Below are positions 47,872 to 60,000 of a stretch of DNA of 64,000 nt, piece by piece. The position numbers and the translations under genes were made by a program. The DNA comes from Pseudomicrostroma phylloplanum (lineage: Eukaryota > Basidiomycota > Exobasidiomycetes > Microstromatales), in the NCBI GenBank assembly GCA_039545275.1, contig BCHS01000002.1, positions 1,054,001 through 1,118,000 on the forward strand. Reading direction: 5' to 3'. The notes under the pieces were generated by a model. It did no database searches. It worked only from the letters and a program-made list of their open reading frames with translations, and had not been told where the DNA came from. Position 1 is the first letter of the stretch. Every line of letters begins with the position of its first letter.

Positions 47872-50289
47872 ATGAAGGACGCTTTCACCCCATACCCGTA
47901 CTCCCCTTCCCCGACCCTTTTCGCTGCCCAGTCTTCAGCTAGCAGTCCATCGAATACTGCTCTCTCGTCTGGCTACGAGCTCGAACTTCTTGAAAGCGAC
48001 TGGAAACGATTCGAGGAGAACAAGCTCAGAATGCCTCAACATTCCGTCTCATCTACCTTTACTTCTGGGGAGCTATCTCCTTCTTACTTCAGCGCTTCTG
48101 AACATAGTGACGTCAAACATTTCTCCTTTTCGCAACCTCAGGCCTTCATCTTCGAACAAGGCCAAGACCTGGGAAGCAAAGACGGAGCGATGGACTACGC
48201 AGCGGAGTCACACGCGCGGACTCACAGCAGCGACATGTACTCGCAGGAGTCATCACTCACCCGCTCTGTCTCCTCGAGGGCAGCCTCTGAAGGCGACGAC
48301 ATGCTGACCGGACAGACTGAGTGGCAGTCGCTGAACGGAGGCAGTCTAGACCAACGACTACCCCAGGGCGGCATCAAGCAAGAAGCAATGGCCAACAGTG
48401 AGACGCATCTCAACCATCTCTACGCGGGTCTCTCGGAAGCGTTCTCTCAGCATCGCCTGGCGGAGAGTATTGCCGCCCCCGCAGCACAAGCCTTGCACTC
48501 AATGCCCGGTCGGGTCGAACAGCACCTGTCGCAAACACAGTCACCGTTTGTGTCGCCTCATCTGATTCATCAGGAACACTACCAGCGTCGGGAGAGCGAG
48601 TCGTCCGGCTTTTCATCGAATTTCAATTTCGAAGAGTTCATTTCGGAACGCGATCAAGCCGCTGAGAGGGCAGCCGCGTCTGACTACATTGGCCTCAATG
48701 GTCAATACGCCGACGTTGCAACTCCCAGAGATGCCAACCCTTTCTTTTTTCAACAAATGCAGGATCAACAACAAGGCTACCTTGACTCACCTCCGACTGC
48801 ATTCGCTACGTCGACGAGCTCTTCGGTGACCTCACACCATAGCCAAGCCTATCACAGTGACTCACATCTGCTCCGCCCCTCCTCGGCTCACTTCAGCTCA
48901 GCATCTTCTGTGGCAGCCTCCTCGCCGAGGATGATAGACTTGTCGCTCCGAGGAGATGTCGAGCATTATGCGCCGTCGCCAGCATCGTCGCAAGGGTCCT
49001 GGAGTAGCGGCCACCCTCAACGTTCGCCAGGCCTGATGCGAAGTCAGAGCCTTCGTGCCTACACTCAGAGCAGTCAGGTTTCTCACCCAAGCGCTTACAA
49101 TGCCTCTATGCAGGTCGTCTCCCCCTCGAGTGCACACTTCGGACCAACTACCGCATTCGACCTGAGCCCCATCGCTCTGCATCGACCCATCGTACATCCT
49201 AGTCTGAGGCGCCTGGCAAGGCCTGTGGGCCCTGTTCGAAGCAGCTCCACATCCGATCTCCACGAAAGTCTGTCTTGCAATCCTCAATACATCACTCCGC
49301 CGTATGTGGCATCCGGCAGTGGCCACTACGATGTGCACTCGACGGCTTCGTCGCCTGGCTCTTTTCCACTTGGCACCCAAAGCCTCTTTGGCTTCTACGA
49401 CAATCTAGACAGTCCAAGCTCATCGACCGTGTCTTCACCGCAACAGTGGCACTCTGCTCTAGCCAGCGACGACGGCCATTCATCGTGCGGCGGCACGGTC
49501 GCAGAGGAGGAGGAGACATATCGACAGCCCCAATATACATCCGTCGCCAGCTCGTCCGCTTCGCCGATCCAATTGTCCGGATCGCTGCCCACTCGGCCTT
49601 CGATGCTTCGTCACTCTAGCTGGGCACCAGCTATGAATATCTCTTCGTCGTCATCGTCATCATCACCTTCGTTGGCAGGACAGCCGATGCGCTCTACTCG
49701 CTCCTCGGCCGGCGGATCAGCCGCCGCGTCATCCCCGTACAGCCTCAGTCCAGCCTTCAACTACGCCTCTCCTCTGCCGGCACATCTCGCGCAGCGTCTC
49801 GCTGACACCTATTCGGGCGTGATCACCAAGAGGTCGCGCGGTCGTCGCGTCCCTTCGACACCCGAAGAGATGACCAATGTGGGCAAGTCCGGCAAGGTGT
49901 ACACCTGCAAGGTTCCCGGATGTGGCAAGCTCTTCAAACGCAGCGAGCATCTCAAGAGACACATCAGGAGTATCCATACGGACGAGAAGCCCTTCACGTG
50001 CAAGCTGTGCTGCAAGAAATTCAGCAGGCATGACAATTTGAACCAGCACATGCGAGTCCACGGTGAGAGCGGGCTGGCTGCTGGTGAGGATGACGAGGAC
50101 GAGGAGGGTGAGGAAGAGGAGGGCCAAGGCTCCGGCTCTGCCTCTGGATCGCCTCCTTCGTACGCTGCTGAGACTCGACGCACGACCAACTCTCGACGCT
50201 CCACAGCGCGAGGCAAGAGCAGCCGCAGGAGAGGCTCTTGTGAGGAAGACGTCTTCTCATTCGAGGACGATGAGAGGAAGTCCTTTTAG
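47872..50289 (+). CDS. C2H2 zinc-finger transcription factor, Msn2/Msn4-like fingers
   Basis: A single-exon frame of 805 aa. Residues 1-~660 are Ser/Gln/Tyr-rich and disordered, including acidic/aromatic patches such as ELELLESDWKRFEENK that could be activation motifs. Two adjacent C2H2 fingers lie at about residues 676-735. Finger 1 is CKVPGCGKLF with helix KRSEHLKRHIRSIH, finger 2 is CKLCCKKF with helix SRHDNLNQHMRVH, linked by TDEKPFT. The helices are close to those of yeast Msn2/Msn4 (RSEHLKRH and RSDNLSQH), predicting recognition of CCCCT/AGGGG-type stress elements. An acidic tail (DDEDEEGEEEEG) and a basic C-terminal stretch follow. It is a nuclear regulator, plausibly of stress or development. 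Target specificity is inferred only from the helices. Confidence 0.9.
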   Translation: MKDAFTPYPYSPSPTLFAAQSSASSPSNTALSSGYELELLESDWKRFEENKLRMPQHSVSSTFTSGELSPSYFSASEHSDVKHFSFSQPQAFIFEQGQDLGSKDGAMDYAAESHARTHSSDMYSQESSLTRSVSSRAASEGDDMLTGQTEWQSLNGGSLDQRLPQGGIKQEAMANSETHLNHLYAGLSEAFSQHRLAESIAAPAAQALHSMPGRVEQHLSQTQSPFVSPHLIHQEHYQRRESESSGFSSNFNFEEFISERDQAAERAAASDYIGLNGQYADVATPRDANPFFFQQMQDQQQGYLDSPPTAFATSTSSSVTSHHSQAYHSDSHLLRPSSAHFSSASSVAASSPRMIDLSLRGDVEHYAPSPASSQGSWSSGHPQRSPGLMRSQSLRAYTQSSQVSHPSAYNASMQVVSPSSAHFGPTTAFDLSPIALHRPIVHPSLRRLARPVGPVRSSSTSDLHESLSCNPQYITPPYVASGSGHYDVHSTASSPGSFPLGTQSLFGFYDNLDSPSSSTVSSPQQWHSALASDDGHSSCGGTVAEEEETYRQPQYTSVASSSASPIQLSGSLPTRPSMLRHSSWAPAMNISSSSSSSSPSLAGQPMRSTRSSAGGSAAASSPYSLSPAFNYASPLPAHLAQRLADTYSGVITKRSRGRRVPSTPEEMTNVGKSGKVYTCKVPGCGKLFKRSEHLKRHIRSIHTDEKPFTCKLCCKKFSRHDNLNQHMRVHGESGLAAGEDDEDEEGEEEEGQGSGSASGSPPSYAAETRRTTNSRRSTARGKSSRRRGSCEEDVFSFEDDERKSF

Positions 50290-51180
50290 TCTAGCAAGCT
50301 GCACGCAAGACTCCATATCGACTGGAGAACCGATCACCGAACAATCTTCCTGCGTAGATTCCCTCTGCCTTCTCCTTCGCTCAGTGCGTCTGCTCACTCT
50401 ATCCGCTCTACTTAACGACGACCGTAACGACGACCCGCCTAACGATTCCTTCCATGTCTTATACCTCTCATCATTCTATACCTCTCAGTGCTCTATACCT
50501 CAATGCTCCCGCCCCTCGCGCTCCATCTCTGGCTTCTCACACGACTCACGCCTTCTTGATTCCCTGTCTCTTGATCCGCCCCAATTCTACCAGCACCAGT
50601 GCACCTGTTTCCAATGACTCTATTTGTCTCGCCCATCATCTGCTTCCTTCGTCTCATCTAATTTGACCCCTTCACGAACCATCGCCAATCACCGCCTTGT
50701 TCCACTTGTGGCAGTGCTCGTCAGCGACGACCCCTGACGTCAGTCAGATGACAGAAGAAGTCTCCTAAGGGTAGGACGGACAGAGACACCGAGTCACCGA
50801 GGCAGGAAAGACGAATGATGCAGAAAACGCTTTGCTTCATGCGTCTGTGTTCACACTCACATCGCAAAAGGCATCACAAAGTAGTACCTCGCAGCAAGGG
50901 GACAAGTAGATCGACATGAATATGGAAAGAAAGACGGGAAAAGAAGAAGGAAAAAGCCAAAGTAGAGACAGGTGGGTGGGGGCTCCTAAGTGGGCCGGGC
51001 CGGGCTGTGGTTGTGGGTATATAGATCAAAAGAGCGGAAGCGGATCGTCGTCGAGCCGGCATGGGTCGGAGAGAGGGACGTCGACGCCAGGCGAAGAAGG
51101 ACATGTATCGTCCCGCCTTGCCTCGTCGAGGGTGTCAAGAAGCGCCAGCGCCTCTATGCCCTTCCTTATCTTCCCCCTTC
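50290..51180. other. Convergent intergenic region with 3' UTRs
   Basis: 891 bp between the zinc-finger stop and the Rax1 stop. The first half is C/T-rich on the plus strand and fits a long 3' UTR. No gene-like frame is seen. Confidence 0.45.
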
Positions 51181-52720
51181 TCAAAGTCTGTGCCCGGGCA
51201 CAAAGATGAAGAGCACGCAGAGCGCAGCGGCGATGATCGTGGTGACGAACATCATTCCCAGTGCCCTCTGAAAGAGGAGCTGCTTCACATAGGGCTCCCT
51301 TACTGTGATGAGCTTAAAGGGCGTGGTCTCGGACCTGCTTGCCAGGACTAGCAAGGGGTCGAGCTCGTACTGGTGCGAGAGGATGAGCATGATGGCGATG
51401 GAGAAGGGGAGGATCACCTGGTTGATCGAAGAGAGGGCGTGCGAAGGGTAGAGGGGAAGAGTCAGAGGGAGGAATCGCAATACGTGATAAGCATACGGCT
51501 CTGCTCACCCAGCATCGTGTCAGTCGAGTGACGTCCAAGAAGATGAAGCTGAATCCCGTAGCTAGGGCGGCCCAGAGGGCGAGGAGACCCAAGCTCAGTC
51601 GCACCAGAGCAGAGATGGGGGTGAGATTGCCAAAGGCCTTTGCTCGGAGGAAGCGAGGGAAGACGTCGGCTTCCATTGTGCGGAAGACGTACCTGCGAGG
51701 CAAAGAGGGCAGTGGGTGCGAGTCAGAACCGCCATCTTAAACAATCACATGTCCTCCTGGTGCTCATGCTACTCACTCCTTCTGCGGATGGAACATGTCT
51801 GGTACACGCGCCAGAGCCCTCATCTGCTCCGAGTCGAGGTCGTCCAGATCCTGATCAGCACCAATGGGGAAGCTGACGATCCTGAGCTGAGGGGGCAGGT
51901 AGATCTCCTTTTCGCTTCCTGGCAGCAAGTAGCGTGCATAGATCCTCTCTGCCGAGGCTACAAGGTCGGTCTTGGTAATGGCAGACGACCTAGCAATGAC
52001 AGTAGGGGCCAGAGAAGCTCTCTTGGCGAGGTTTGCTCGCCTCTGCGAGTTTGTTCGTTCGGTGCCTCCCAGAGGATAGTCGGGGTCTCCAGGGAAACGA
52101 GGTCCAGTGGCCTGTGTCCAGCCGGCCTCCGATGTGGACTCGGTCTGAGCTTGAGAGGGTTCTGTCCTGTCTCGAAGGTACTGTCCGGTGCTGGTCGGGT
52201 GGGCACTGACGGTGTGGTCATAATCGTCCAGCAGATCCTCAGTCCCATCCTCGGTTCGTGCATTGCGTCCAAGATGCCCACTCCTGGTCATGTCATCGCC
52301 CACGCTGGTGAATTCGAAGTTGGTCTCGCTCTCTGTATGACCATGTGTACGCGTGACGCCATCGCTGCCGTAGTCATCATCGTCCTCTTCATCGAGTCCG
52401 TTGACTCTGTTGTAGATGCTCCCACGCGACCTTGCCTGCCTCCAATACTCTGGCCACTCCTCCCTCAATCCCCTCCCACTGCGTCTGAGGTCCTTGAAGT
52501 AGGCTCGGCAGAGGTTCTCGTGCTGCTGTACATCGAGCCAGAAGTCAAGGGAGTCTTCGGATCCTTCTCGCTGCAGGAAGAGATAGTAGCAGTAGAGGTC
52601 TACGGGAGGCAGGGTTCGACGAGCCAGCACCTCTGCCAAGGTGGGCAGACGACGACGCGTCGGGCCTGGGGCGGAAGCAAATGCGCTGGAGCGTCGCTGC
52701 TGACCCTTTTCGTCTGACAT
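51181..52720 (-). CDS. RAX1: Rax1-like RGS-domain membrane protein
   Basis: Exons 52720-51777, 51692-51509 and 51417-51181 encode 454 aa. Introns are 84 nt (GTGAGT) and 91 nt (GTGAGC). The N-terminal segment LPTLAEVLARRTLPPVDLYCYYLFL and SLDFWLDVQQHENLCRAYF matches the fungal Rax1 RGS-like domain. Its second half (TKTDLVASAERIYARYLLPGSEKEIYLP) comes after an acidic linker of roughly 150 residues. A conserved YVFRTMEADVFPRFLRAKAFGNLTP block precedes three membrane helices (about residues 342-368, 374-392 and 428-450). In yeast Rax1 and Rax2 mark old division sites and guide bud-site selection. The RGS part need not act on a G-alpha protein. Confidence 0.88.
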
Positions 52721-53331
52721 GATGTTGTGTTTGTCGGTATGAGGAAGGGACTAGGGTTTCGAGAGGAGAGAAGAGGAGGACAGGAGCGACTGACGTAGAC
52801 TAGTCTGTGATGACAGGCAGGGTGCACTGCTTTGGTATAGAGCGACTGACTTAGACTGGGCGCGAATCCTACTCGCTTCCTGTCTCTGGGGTATCTAAGC
52901 GCGAGATGTCCAGAGGACTATGCCTCAATCTGACAGGACCGCTGGGGGAATAAAGGATGATGGTGATGGTGTGAAGCTCGAGGGGAAGGGTGACGGCAAA
53001 AAGGGGCACAGGAGCCTCGTCGTGTATTGAGTGAGCCTTCGAGACGCCATTTTCGCACTCCGCCAAGACACACACCAACAAGGCACACGCCGAGCGAGCG
53101 AGCAGCGGTGGACTAAACTAAGTAAAAGATCACCACTACCGCACAAAGTCACTCACGACTCTGACAGGATCACAAACAGTCTGTTGCATACCATTAGATG
53201 CGAATGCCGGATGGTCGAATGTGAATGCGATGGTGGTGTTTGATGGATGCTGTGTCTACCAGGGAGCCTGACACTGCTCCGTAATGAATGCCCCTACTGA
53301 CTGCTCGCTCTCTAACTCTCCATATGGCAAG
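52721..53331. promoter_or_regulatory. Rax1 promoter and mL57 3' flank
   Basis: 611 bp between tandem minus-strand genes. Next to 52720 the minus strand is C/T-rich, as in other leaders. Nothing else is recognised. Confidence 0.4.
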
Positions 53332-54539
53332 CTACACTCTGCCTTCCACACTACCTGAGTACTGACGCTCTGCTCCTCCCTCAGAGTGCAGAGCTGCGTT
53401 GTCTGTACCTGGCATTCTTCCCACTGTCCTCCTTCCAGGCGAAGAAGCCGAGCTCACCCCGCCTGCGCTACTCTGTGGCTGCAAACTGTCTCCCCGAGCA
53501 CCCTGTGCCAGAGAGCTTCCGCTGTCCAGAGCTGGTCTTGTTGCTGCCGAGAAGGACGTAGTCTCCAGTGGCACGCCCTTTTGCGCTCGGTCAGCCATCG
53601 AGGCCAATGCCGCTGCGCCTTCATTCGCCTCTGCCCGGATTGCACTTGCTAGCTCGCTCCTGGTCGCCTCGTCTAGTGTCTCGATGTTTGGCAAAACATT
53701 GGCGTGGAAGAACGATCGAGCCACAGCAGCTCCCTGCAGTAGTAAGGACACGCAAGGGTCAGACACAATTGCTGTCGCACCCCACTGGCCTGCCCCACAC
53801 GTCTACTCACATGTTGATGATAGATGGCTCCTACCAGAGCTTCCACTGTCACTCCGCGAATCTTAAACAATCCCGTCTCGACTGGACCACGCTGGCCATC
53901 GAGCACAGCAGGCGTCCAGCGCATGATCTGCTCCAGCTTCAGCGTCCTTCCGACCTTGTCTCCCAACCTGCTCGTCTTCAGGACATCGGCCAGAGCGTCA
54001 GGCGAGCCCAGGAGGGCAGCGGCCTTTCGCGAGATGTGTGCGTTCGAGTGCAGAAAAATTGACAAGAACATCTGTAATGCTCTTCGACCAATGAAGCCTA
54101 GCCTCCTGTTGTGCCCGTCTGTGCTCAATCCGTGGTTCCAGCTCTCGTGTGTTGCAGCCTGCAAAACCACATTGTCTGGCAGGTCAACACCGGGAAAGCG
54201 CTCCTGAAACCATGCTTGGAGCTCCTCGGTAGTCTTTTGTGGTGTGAGTGAGGGGGCCTCTTCTGCTTGTGCCCTGTACTGGGGTGGTGCGGAAGACCGA
54301 GGAGAGGATGAGAAGGGGCGCCGGGGAGAAGCTGCTGCGAGCGTTGAAAGGTGCGAGGCTGATGACGATGAGAATGCAGTGTTGCTAGAGCTGGGTAGAG
54401 CGGCTGCTGATGATAGCCTGAACCTGGCAGCCTCGCCTGCGTGACGCTTAGGGACGCCAGCAGCATTCCGTAGCAGGCCGGCCAGTTGGCGAGATGTCGA
54501 GGCCACAGCAGAGGGTGAAGAAGCGAGGCGTGGTGCCAT
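53332..54539 (-). CDS. MRPL15: Mitochondrial ribosomal RNase III-like protein (mL57/MRPL15 type)
   Basis: Exons 54539-53811 and 53733-53332 are joined over a 77-nt intron (GTGAGT..CAG), giving 376 aa. The N-terminus is Ala/Ser/Arg-rich without acids for about 70 residues, a mitochondrial presequence. Residues ~105-260 form an RNase III-like domain. LPDNVVLQAATHESW and RRLGFIGRRALQMFL align with the canonical signature NERLEFLGDAVL, but the Glu and Asp are replaced by Gly and Arg. The late helix VTVEALVGAIYHQHGAAVARSFF is restored by splicing. No dsRNA-binding domain follows; the C-terminal ~90 residues are Ser/Gly-rich. The pattern fits a structural protein of the mitoribosome large subunit. 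mL44 is the alternative, but it carries a dsRBD. The gene is divergent from eIF3g. Confidence 0.8.
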
Positions 54540-54889
54540 GGCTTGCCTGTTTTTATGAGCTGAACTGCTGAATCGACTCGGTATTGAAGCAGAGGCAAGA
54601 CGATTCCGGCAGCGAGAGTGCGTGCTTGATATTGGTAGGACGTGCGGTGGATGAGGTGAAGGATACGGTCGTCTGATCGGTCAGCCTACTTTCTTCTCGG
54701 CGGTGGACGACCTTCTTCCCCCTTTGGCTGCTCGCGCGGCAGAAAAATTGCGCTCCCGCCGTGCGCCGCTCCTGCCTGGCCATGCGTCCCCTGCCCCGCC
54801 TACCAAAGCCTTGTACTGAGCTTGTTCCACCCTTCCTGCCAGACTCGACCATACATCCTCACCCCCACCCTCACCCCCACACATCCAGC
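54540..54889. promoter_or_regulatory. Shared divergent promoter, mL57 / eIF3g
   Basis: 350 bp between divergent ATGs of two translation-related genes. It includes a CACCCCCACCCTCACCCCCACA tract just upstream of ATG 54890 (about 54868-54885). No TATA box is evident. Confidence 0.45.
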
Positions 54890-56225
54890 ATGTCTCCTTC
54901 GGTCGATGTTGCGTGAGTTGCAGCCTCTGCCACAACCGCGGTGGCGAAGCGGCGTGGCTCCGCGACAAGTTAGCCAGTCACTGACTATCGTGCTCTTTGC
55001 CCTCTTCTCCCTGCAGCACCTCTTCCGGCCCTCAGCCACCACGCTCTTCCATGAACTGGGCCGATGATGTCGAAGATGATGGTGAGTGTAGGATTGACAG
55101 CCGCTTACCCCGAACTTCTGTGGGGTAGCATACTAGTGCTCCTGGACTATTGCTGACTATCGCTCTTCCTGCATCGTTTCGCCTTTCGCAGTATCGCCCG
55201 ATGCGCCAAAGGTGGAAGAGAAGGACGAAGGCAACGGAGTCAAGGTCATCGTAGAGTACAGGACCAATCCAGAGGGAAAGAGGGTCAAGGTGAGTGCTGC
55301 AAGCTCGTTCAAATACCATTGGTCAAGGGAGGGAAACGCTGATCTCCTTCCTCATCTTCTCTTTCCTCTTCACTTCTCCCCAGATCACGAGGAGAATTCG
55401 CAGGACATTGATCAAGACGACTGTGAACGAGGCTGAGGCTGAGAGGAAGACATGGACCAAGTTTGGAGCCGAGAAGAACAGGGCAAGCGGTCCTCACAGC
55501 TCCACCACTACCATTGGAGAGAACGTGCAATTGAAGCTCAGCGCTGGCAACAAGAAGGTGAGTAGAGGAGGGCTCAAGGTGTGACAGCCGGCATCAGGAG
55601 TTGTGGAGCTGACATTTCCTTCCCATTCTTCGTTCCATAGGCCGAGCCTGAGCCAGATGCCATGGACTCTATGCGTGCTCAGCTCGCCAACAAGAAGATC
55701 GTCTGTCGTCTTTGCAAGGGTGACCATTTCACCACAAAGTGTCCCTACAAGGACACCCTCGAAGCCATTCCAGGAGCAGCAGACACACCAGAAGGCGAGG
55801 GCTCTCTTACGCCGGCAGCTGCCGACCCATCAAACCCAGCCGTCGCAGCATCAGCCGCCGCTGGAGGAGCTGGAGGCAAGTATGTTCCTCCCTCGATGCG
55901 TGGTGGAGGCAACCGTACTGGAGAGCGCATGGGTGGCCCCGGCCTCAACCGCGACGATCTGCCCACTCTGCGAGTCACCAATCTGTCAGAGGACGCAGAC
56001 GACGATGACCTCCGTGAGCTCTTCAGCCGCTTCGGCAGGGTGGTGCGAGTATACGTGGGCAGGGACCGTGAGACTGGCATCTGCAAGGGGTACGCCTTTG
56101 TCAGCTTTGAGAGTCGCGAAGACGCTGATCGGGCCAGGCAAAGGGTGGATGGCAAGGGTTACGACAATCTGATCCTGAGCGTAGGATGGAGCGTGCCCCG
56201 AGGAGAGAGGCCGGGTGGAGCTTAG
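54890..56225 (+). CDS. TIF35: Translation initiation factor eIF3 subunit G
   Basis: Five exons (54890-54912, 55017-55081, 55192-55289, 55384-55557, 55641-56225) encode 314 aa. All four introns (104, 110, 94 and 83 nt) have GTGAGT donors. The N-terminus MNWADDVEDD is typical of the family. The eIF3g domain has EYRTNPEGKRVKITRRIRRTL, spanning intron 3. A zinc-knuckle-like CxxC..H..C follows (VCRLCKGDHFTTKCPYK, Cys142, Cys145, His149, Cys154). The RRM spans about residues 228-306, with RNP2 LRVTNLS and RNP1 KGYAFVSF. eIF3g sits near the mRNA entry channel with eIF3i and supports scanning and reinitiation. This is the most intron-dense gene of the window. Confidence 0.96.
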
Positions 56226-57021
56226 AGGAGACCGGCGCTGCTATGCCCAAGGTGGCAGTGGGCACTGTATATCTCATCCCTGTCGTTCACTCACTTTCTT
56301 ATCATTGGCATATTGATAGTTGTATCTGCCCCAGTCGAACCAATGTGTCCTGCCTGAATGAGTATCTTGACCATGTCGCGTACCCGATGCTATCTTGCAT
56401 CGAGTCGAGCGTCATGGCGGGGGGCGTGATAGGGTACAGGGGCAGTAGCGCGGAGGGGGGCCACACCCGCCCGCTCGCTGGGCTGCAAGGCGGGGCGGCG
56501 GCTTGGGCCGGGGCAGGAGCCCAGCGAATTTGGCCCGGGGACTGCATGCTCCCAGAGCCTACTGCTCGTAGACCTCATCATTTAAGACATCACCTCTCAC
56601 CCCAACACCCCCTTTGAAGGCCCCCAGTCACATACAACGGTGTCCCGATAGGCTCCTCCCTCTCCTAGACGGACAGTCGTACCATTCGCTGATGCTCTGA
56701 GCAACACTGCTTAAGCACGGGTCGTTTCAAACAGCTCCCCCCCAGCGCACTTTCACACCACGTAATAACCTCAACCGTACGATGGAAGCCGTCGAACCTC
56801 CCATTGCCGTCTTGTGATCACTCATCTGTACAACACGCTTGTATCATTCCTACGATCCGGCTCGTCAGACTCTGCTCGGAGATTTTTTCCCACCGCCCTC
56901 TCACGGTGCAGAGGTTCACAGCCCAGTCTGCACCGCCCTCCACTCAAGTAACTCGAAGGGAGCACCTCATCGTCTTGGCTCCATTGTAAAGGTCCCACAC
57001 CTCCTTGAGGTTGTCACAAGC
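56226..57021. promoter_or_regulatory. Promoter of the RVxF-motif protein and eIF3g 3' flank
   Basis: 796 bp. A G-rich patch lies at about 56415-56540 (GGGG and GGGC runs), and a C/T-rich leader leads to ATG 57022. The frame of the downstream gene is open back to about 56839 but has no ATG there. Confidence 0.45.
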
Positions 57022-60000
57022 ATGCCTTCAAGCTACTCTGCAAGCTCGAATGGTGGTGGAAGCGGCGGCCTCAACATCATCGGAGGCGGCGAAGCCACGA
57101 CGAGTGAAGATGGTTTACAAGGCTATTCGTCATCCTCATCCTCATCCATCTACCAGCACCCCTTTGCCAGCTTCAATTTCGGGCCATCCACACCGACTGA
57201 TTCCACAAACTCCCTCTCTTCACGCATGAAGGATGCCTCCCTCTCGCCTACCAGCAGCTTCAACCAACGGGCTCACGCAGATCAGACGGTCACTGATCTC
57301 AACGGGCCTCCCAGCCCTGCAATGAGCTTCACTGGAAGTCAACACAGCATGGACGACTACGACACAGATTCTCCCAATAGTCTCTACTCCTGGAGTTCCT
57401 TCATGAGCGGTCAGCGCGGCGATTTGGCTGACGTCGAGGACCTCGAACTTGGAGAGCCCGAGCTCGAGACTGTCTCTGAGCTGGACGAAGAGAACTTCTC
57501 CGCAAATGGAAGCGATGGCCCTGTCCTGGAGTCAGATGACGACTCCAGAGCTCAGACACCAGATGGATTGCGATTTGGCGAATCTCTGAATCGGAAGCGT
57601 ACCATCACCCCTCATCGCGGCGGCGCTTCTCAACACCATCACCTCCACAACCACCTTGTTGGTCAGAGCGGTCACGGCTTACCTCACTTTTCACCTCGCA
57701 GCGGAGGTCACGGTCTCTCACATCACTCGAGATGGACATCAAGGACGCCGGCTAGTGTTGTAGCTCGGAGACGTAAGGGTCGGATTGCAGAGCTGGCCGA
57801 AGAAGGTGGAGGTGATGTCATCACAGGCAATGTTGGTATCAATACCACAAAGATGCCTAGCAGAGAGGCAGCCGAGAAGTCGGCCTCGAACGCCCCATCC
57901 TCCAGTGTCAGCGGGAAGAGCACCGTCACTTCGCGCTCCGGCGACAATTGCGGCTATCCTGGCACGCCGTCGTCAACGCAATGGTCGGAGTTCTCTGGGC
58001 CACCAGCTTTGCCCGTTCGTAGCGTCAGCCCCAGTGAGACGGTACCAGTGGTGCCCAGTCCACTTTGTGAATTCATCAGCGCCTCTATGGCGGAAGGTGA
58101 TATGACGCCGTCAGGGCCAGCAGGAGAAGGCACAGAGAACGATGCTTCGGACGCAGCGAAGACAGCATCTCTAAGCGGCACGTCTGGCCACAATGATTCT
58201 GAAGATCAATTGACGACGCCAACCTCGTCACTAATCCTCGACGGAGAGGCAGCAGCACCTCTCGCTGCCCCCACAGCCAGGCGAGGTCTTCTCCATTCTG
58301 CCACCGCCACAGACGTCTCTGGCTTGCCCGAGGAAGGGTCGCCTCCGGACACGTCCAGTAGTGCATCCTTCGGCACCAACAACACTCGGCCTGCTTCTCC
58401 CGAAACGACGCCGCCGAGCTCTCCAACTCAACCTCTTGGGCGAAAGGACTCGCTACGGATCCGCAGGTCGTCTTCTCCTGTTCAACTGCCCAGCAAGACC
58501 AAAGCGCCCCTTCGCCCTTGCTTCTCAAGACGTAACTCTACGCAGAGCGGCCGCAGCACACGAGAATCCTCTGTTGAACGGGAGAGGGGCCGCTGTCACG
58601 TCCGCTTTTCTCCGGCTCCACCCCAAACCATCCGAACGCATTCGCCAATTGAGTACGATCGGTCTTCCTGTGCGGTACACAATCGCCTGAGCGTCGAAGA
58701 CGTGCAAGAGCTGCACAACTTGAAGATGGACATGGGCTTGCTTGCTGCCAAATGCAGTGCCATAGCAGCCATCACGAGTTGCAAGCTTCCGCACAAGGCT
58801 GGAAGCTCCAATGCCTCGGGAAGTACTTCACCCTCGTCAGCGCCGTCCCCTGCAGGCAGCACAGACTCTCCCTTTTTGCACTCAAGTCGGGATAGCTTGA
58901 CCCCGGAAGATGCATTAAGCACCAGGCCAGGTCACACCAGCCCTGGCCGAGCGAGAAGCAATTCTTCGCGCGGGCCATCGTCTCCTGGAGGTTTTGACGC
59001 TATTACGACGACAAAGTCTCTTTCCTCGGAAGGCTTGATGAGCCCAGCGGAGCACTTGCGTGCTCAAAGAGAGAAGGAACGGGAAAGAGCTTGCATCATG
59101 GCCGGTATCGGCACTGGTCTTGGCGGTCGCAACCTTGGACGCGGTGTCAGAGGCCAGACTACCAACCCCCTTATAGCCCGTTTTGGCCTGACGACACCCC
59201 CACCTCCGCTACCCAGCGCAAGTTTCGCATCCCGCGGCGCTGCTTCGGGCAGTCGGTCGGCTCCCTCGACACCCTACGATATGCCATCTTCGCCTGTCTA
59301 CGTTGCGCCACAGCTGCAGGATGAAGCAAAGACCATGTCGGATCGCTCTCGCTCGCCAAGAGCCTCATCTCTGCAGCGCACGGCCAATGAAGAGCGGGCT
59401 ATGCTGAGATCGATGGCTTTCTCCAACAAAGCCGTCGCGGCTGCTGTGGACGACAGTGAGACCGAATGCGATGAGCCCAGAGCGAGCAAAAGCCCCTCCC
59501 CTGCCCCAGCATTAGCGTCGAGCTCTGTCTCGTCCACACCAAGGGGTCGCACTCTTGCCAGGAAGGAGGACGCCAAGGAGGTCACGCCTTCAGCAGTACA
59601 ACCGGCAGGAGGTCTGGGCCTACCTGATGTCGTGACAACCTCTCCTAGCCCACCTCCGGGACAAAAGCTTACATCAAGCCAGTCGAGCGTGTCCAGTGCT
59701 CTCCCTGTGACCTCCCCCATCGAGACGCCCAGTGCCGGCGATGTAGCTACGCCCTTGTGCTCCGCCAGCTCGCGGTCCTCCCCAAGCCGAGCCTCAGATT
59801 CGTACTTCAGCCACAAGCCCACCCAGCGGCCAGACGAAGAACGAAGATGGGGAAGCTCCCAGCAGGGGCAACAGAGCTCGTCTGCAAACGCTCCGCCTTA
59901 CGGTTCCTCACCAAGCACGCCGTATGGAGGGTCGTCCTCACCATGGACCGATCCCACGCTGTTTTCCGGCGGAGCTGGCGGCTGTCGAGCTGGTAGAGGA

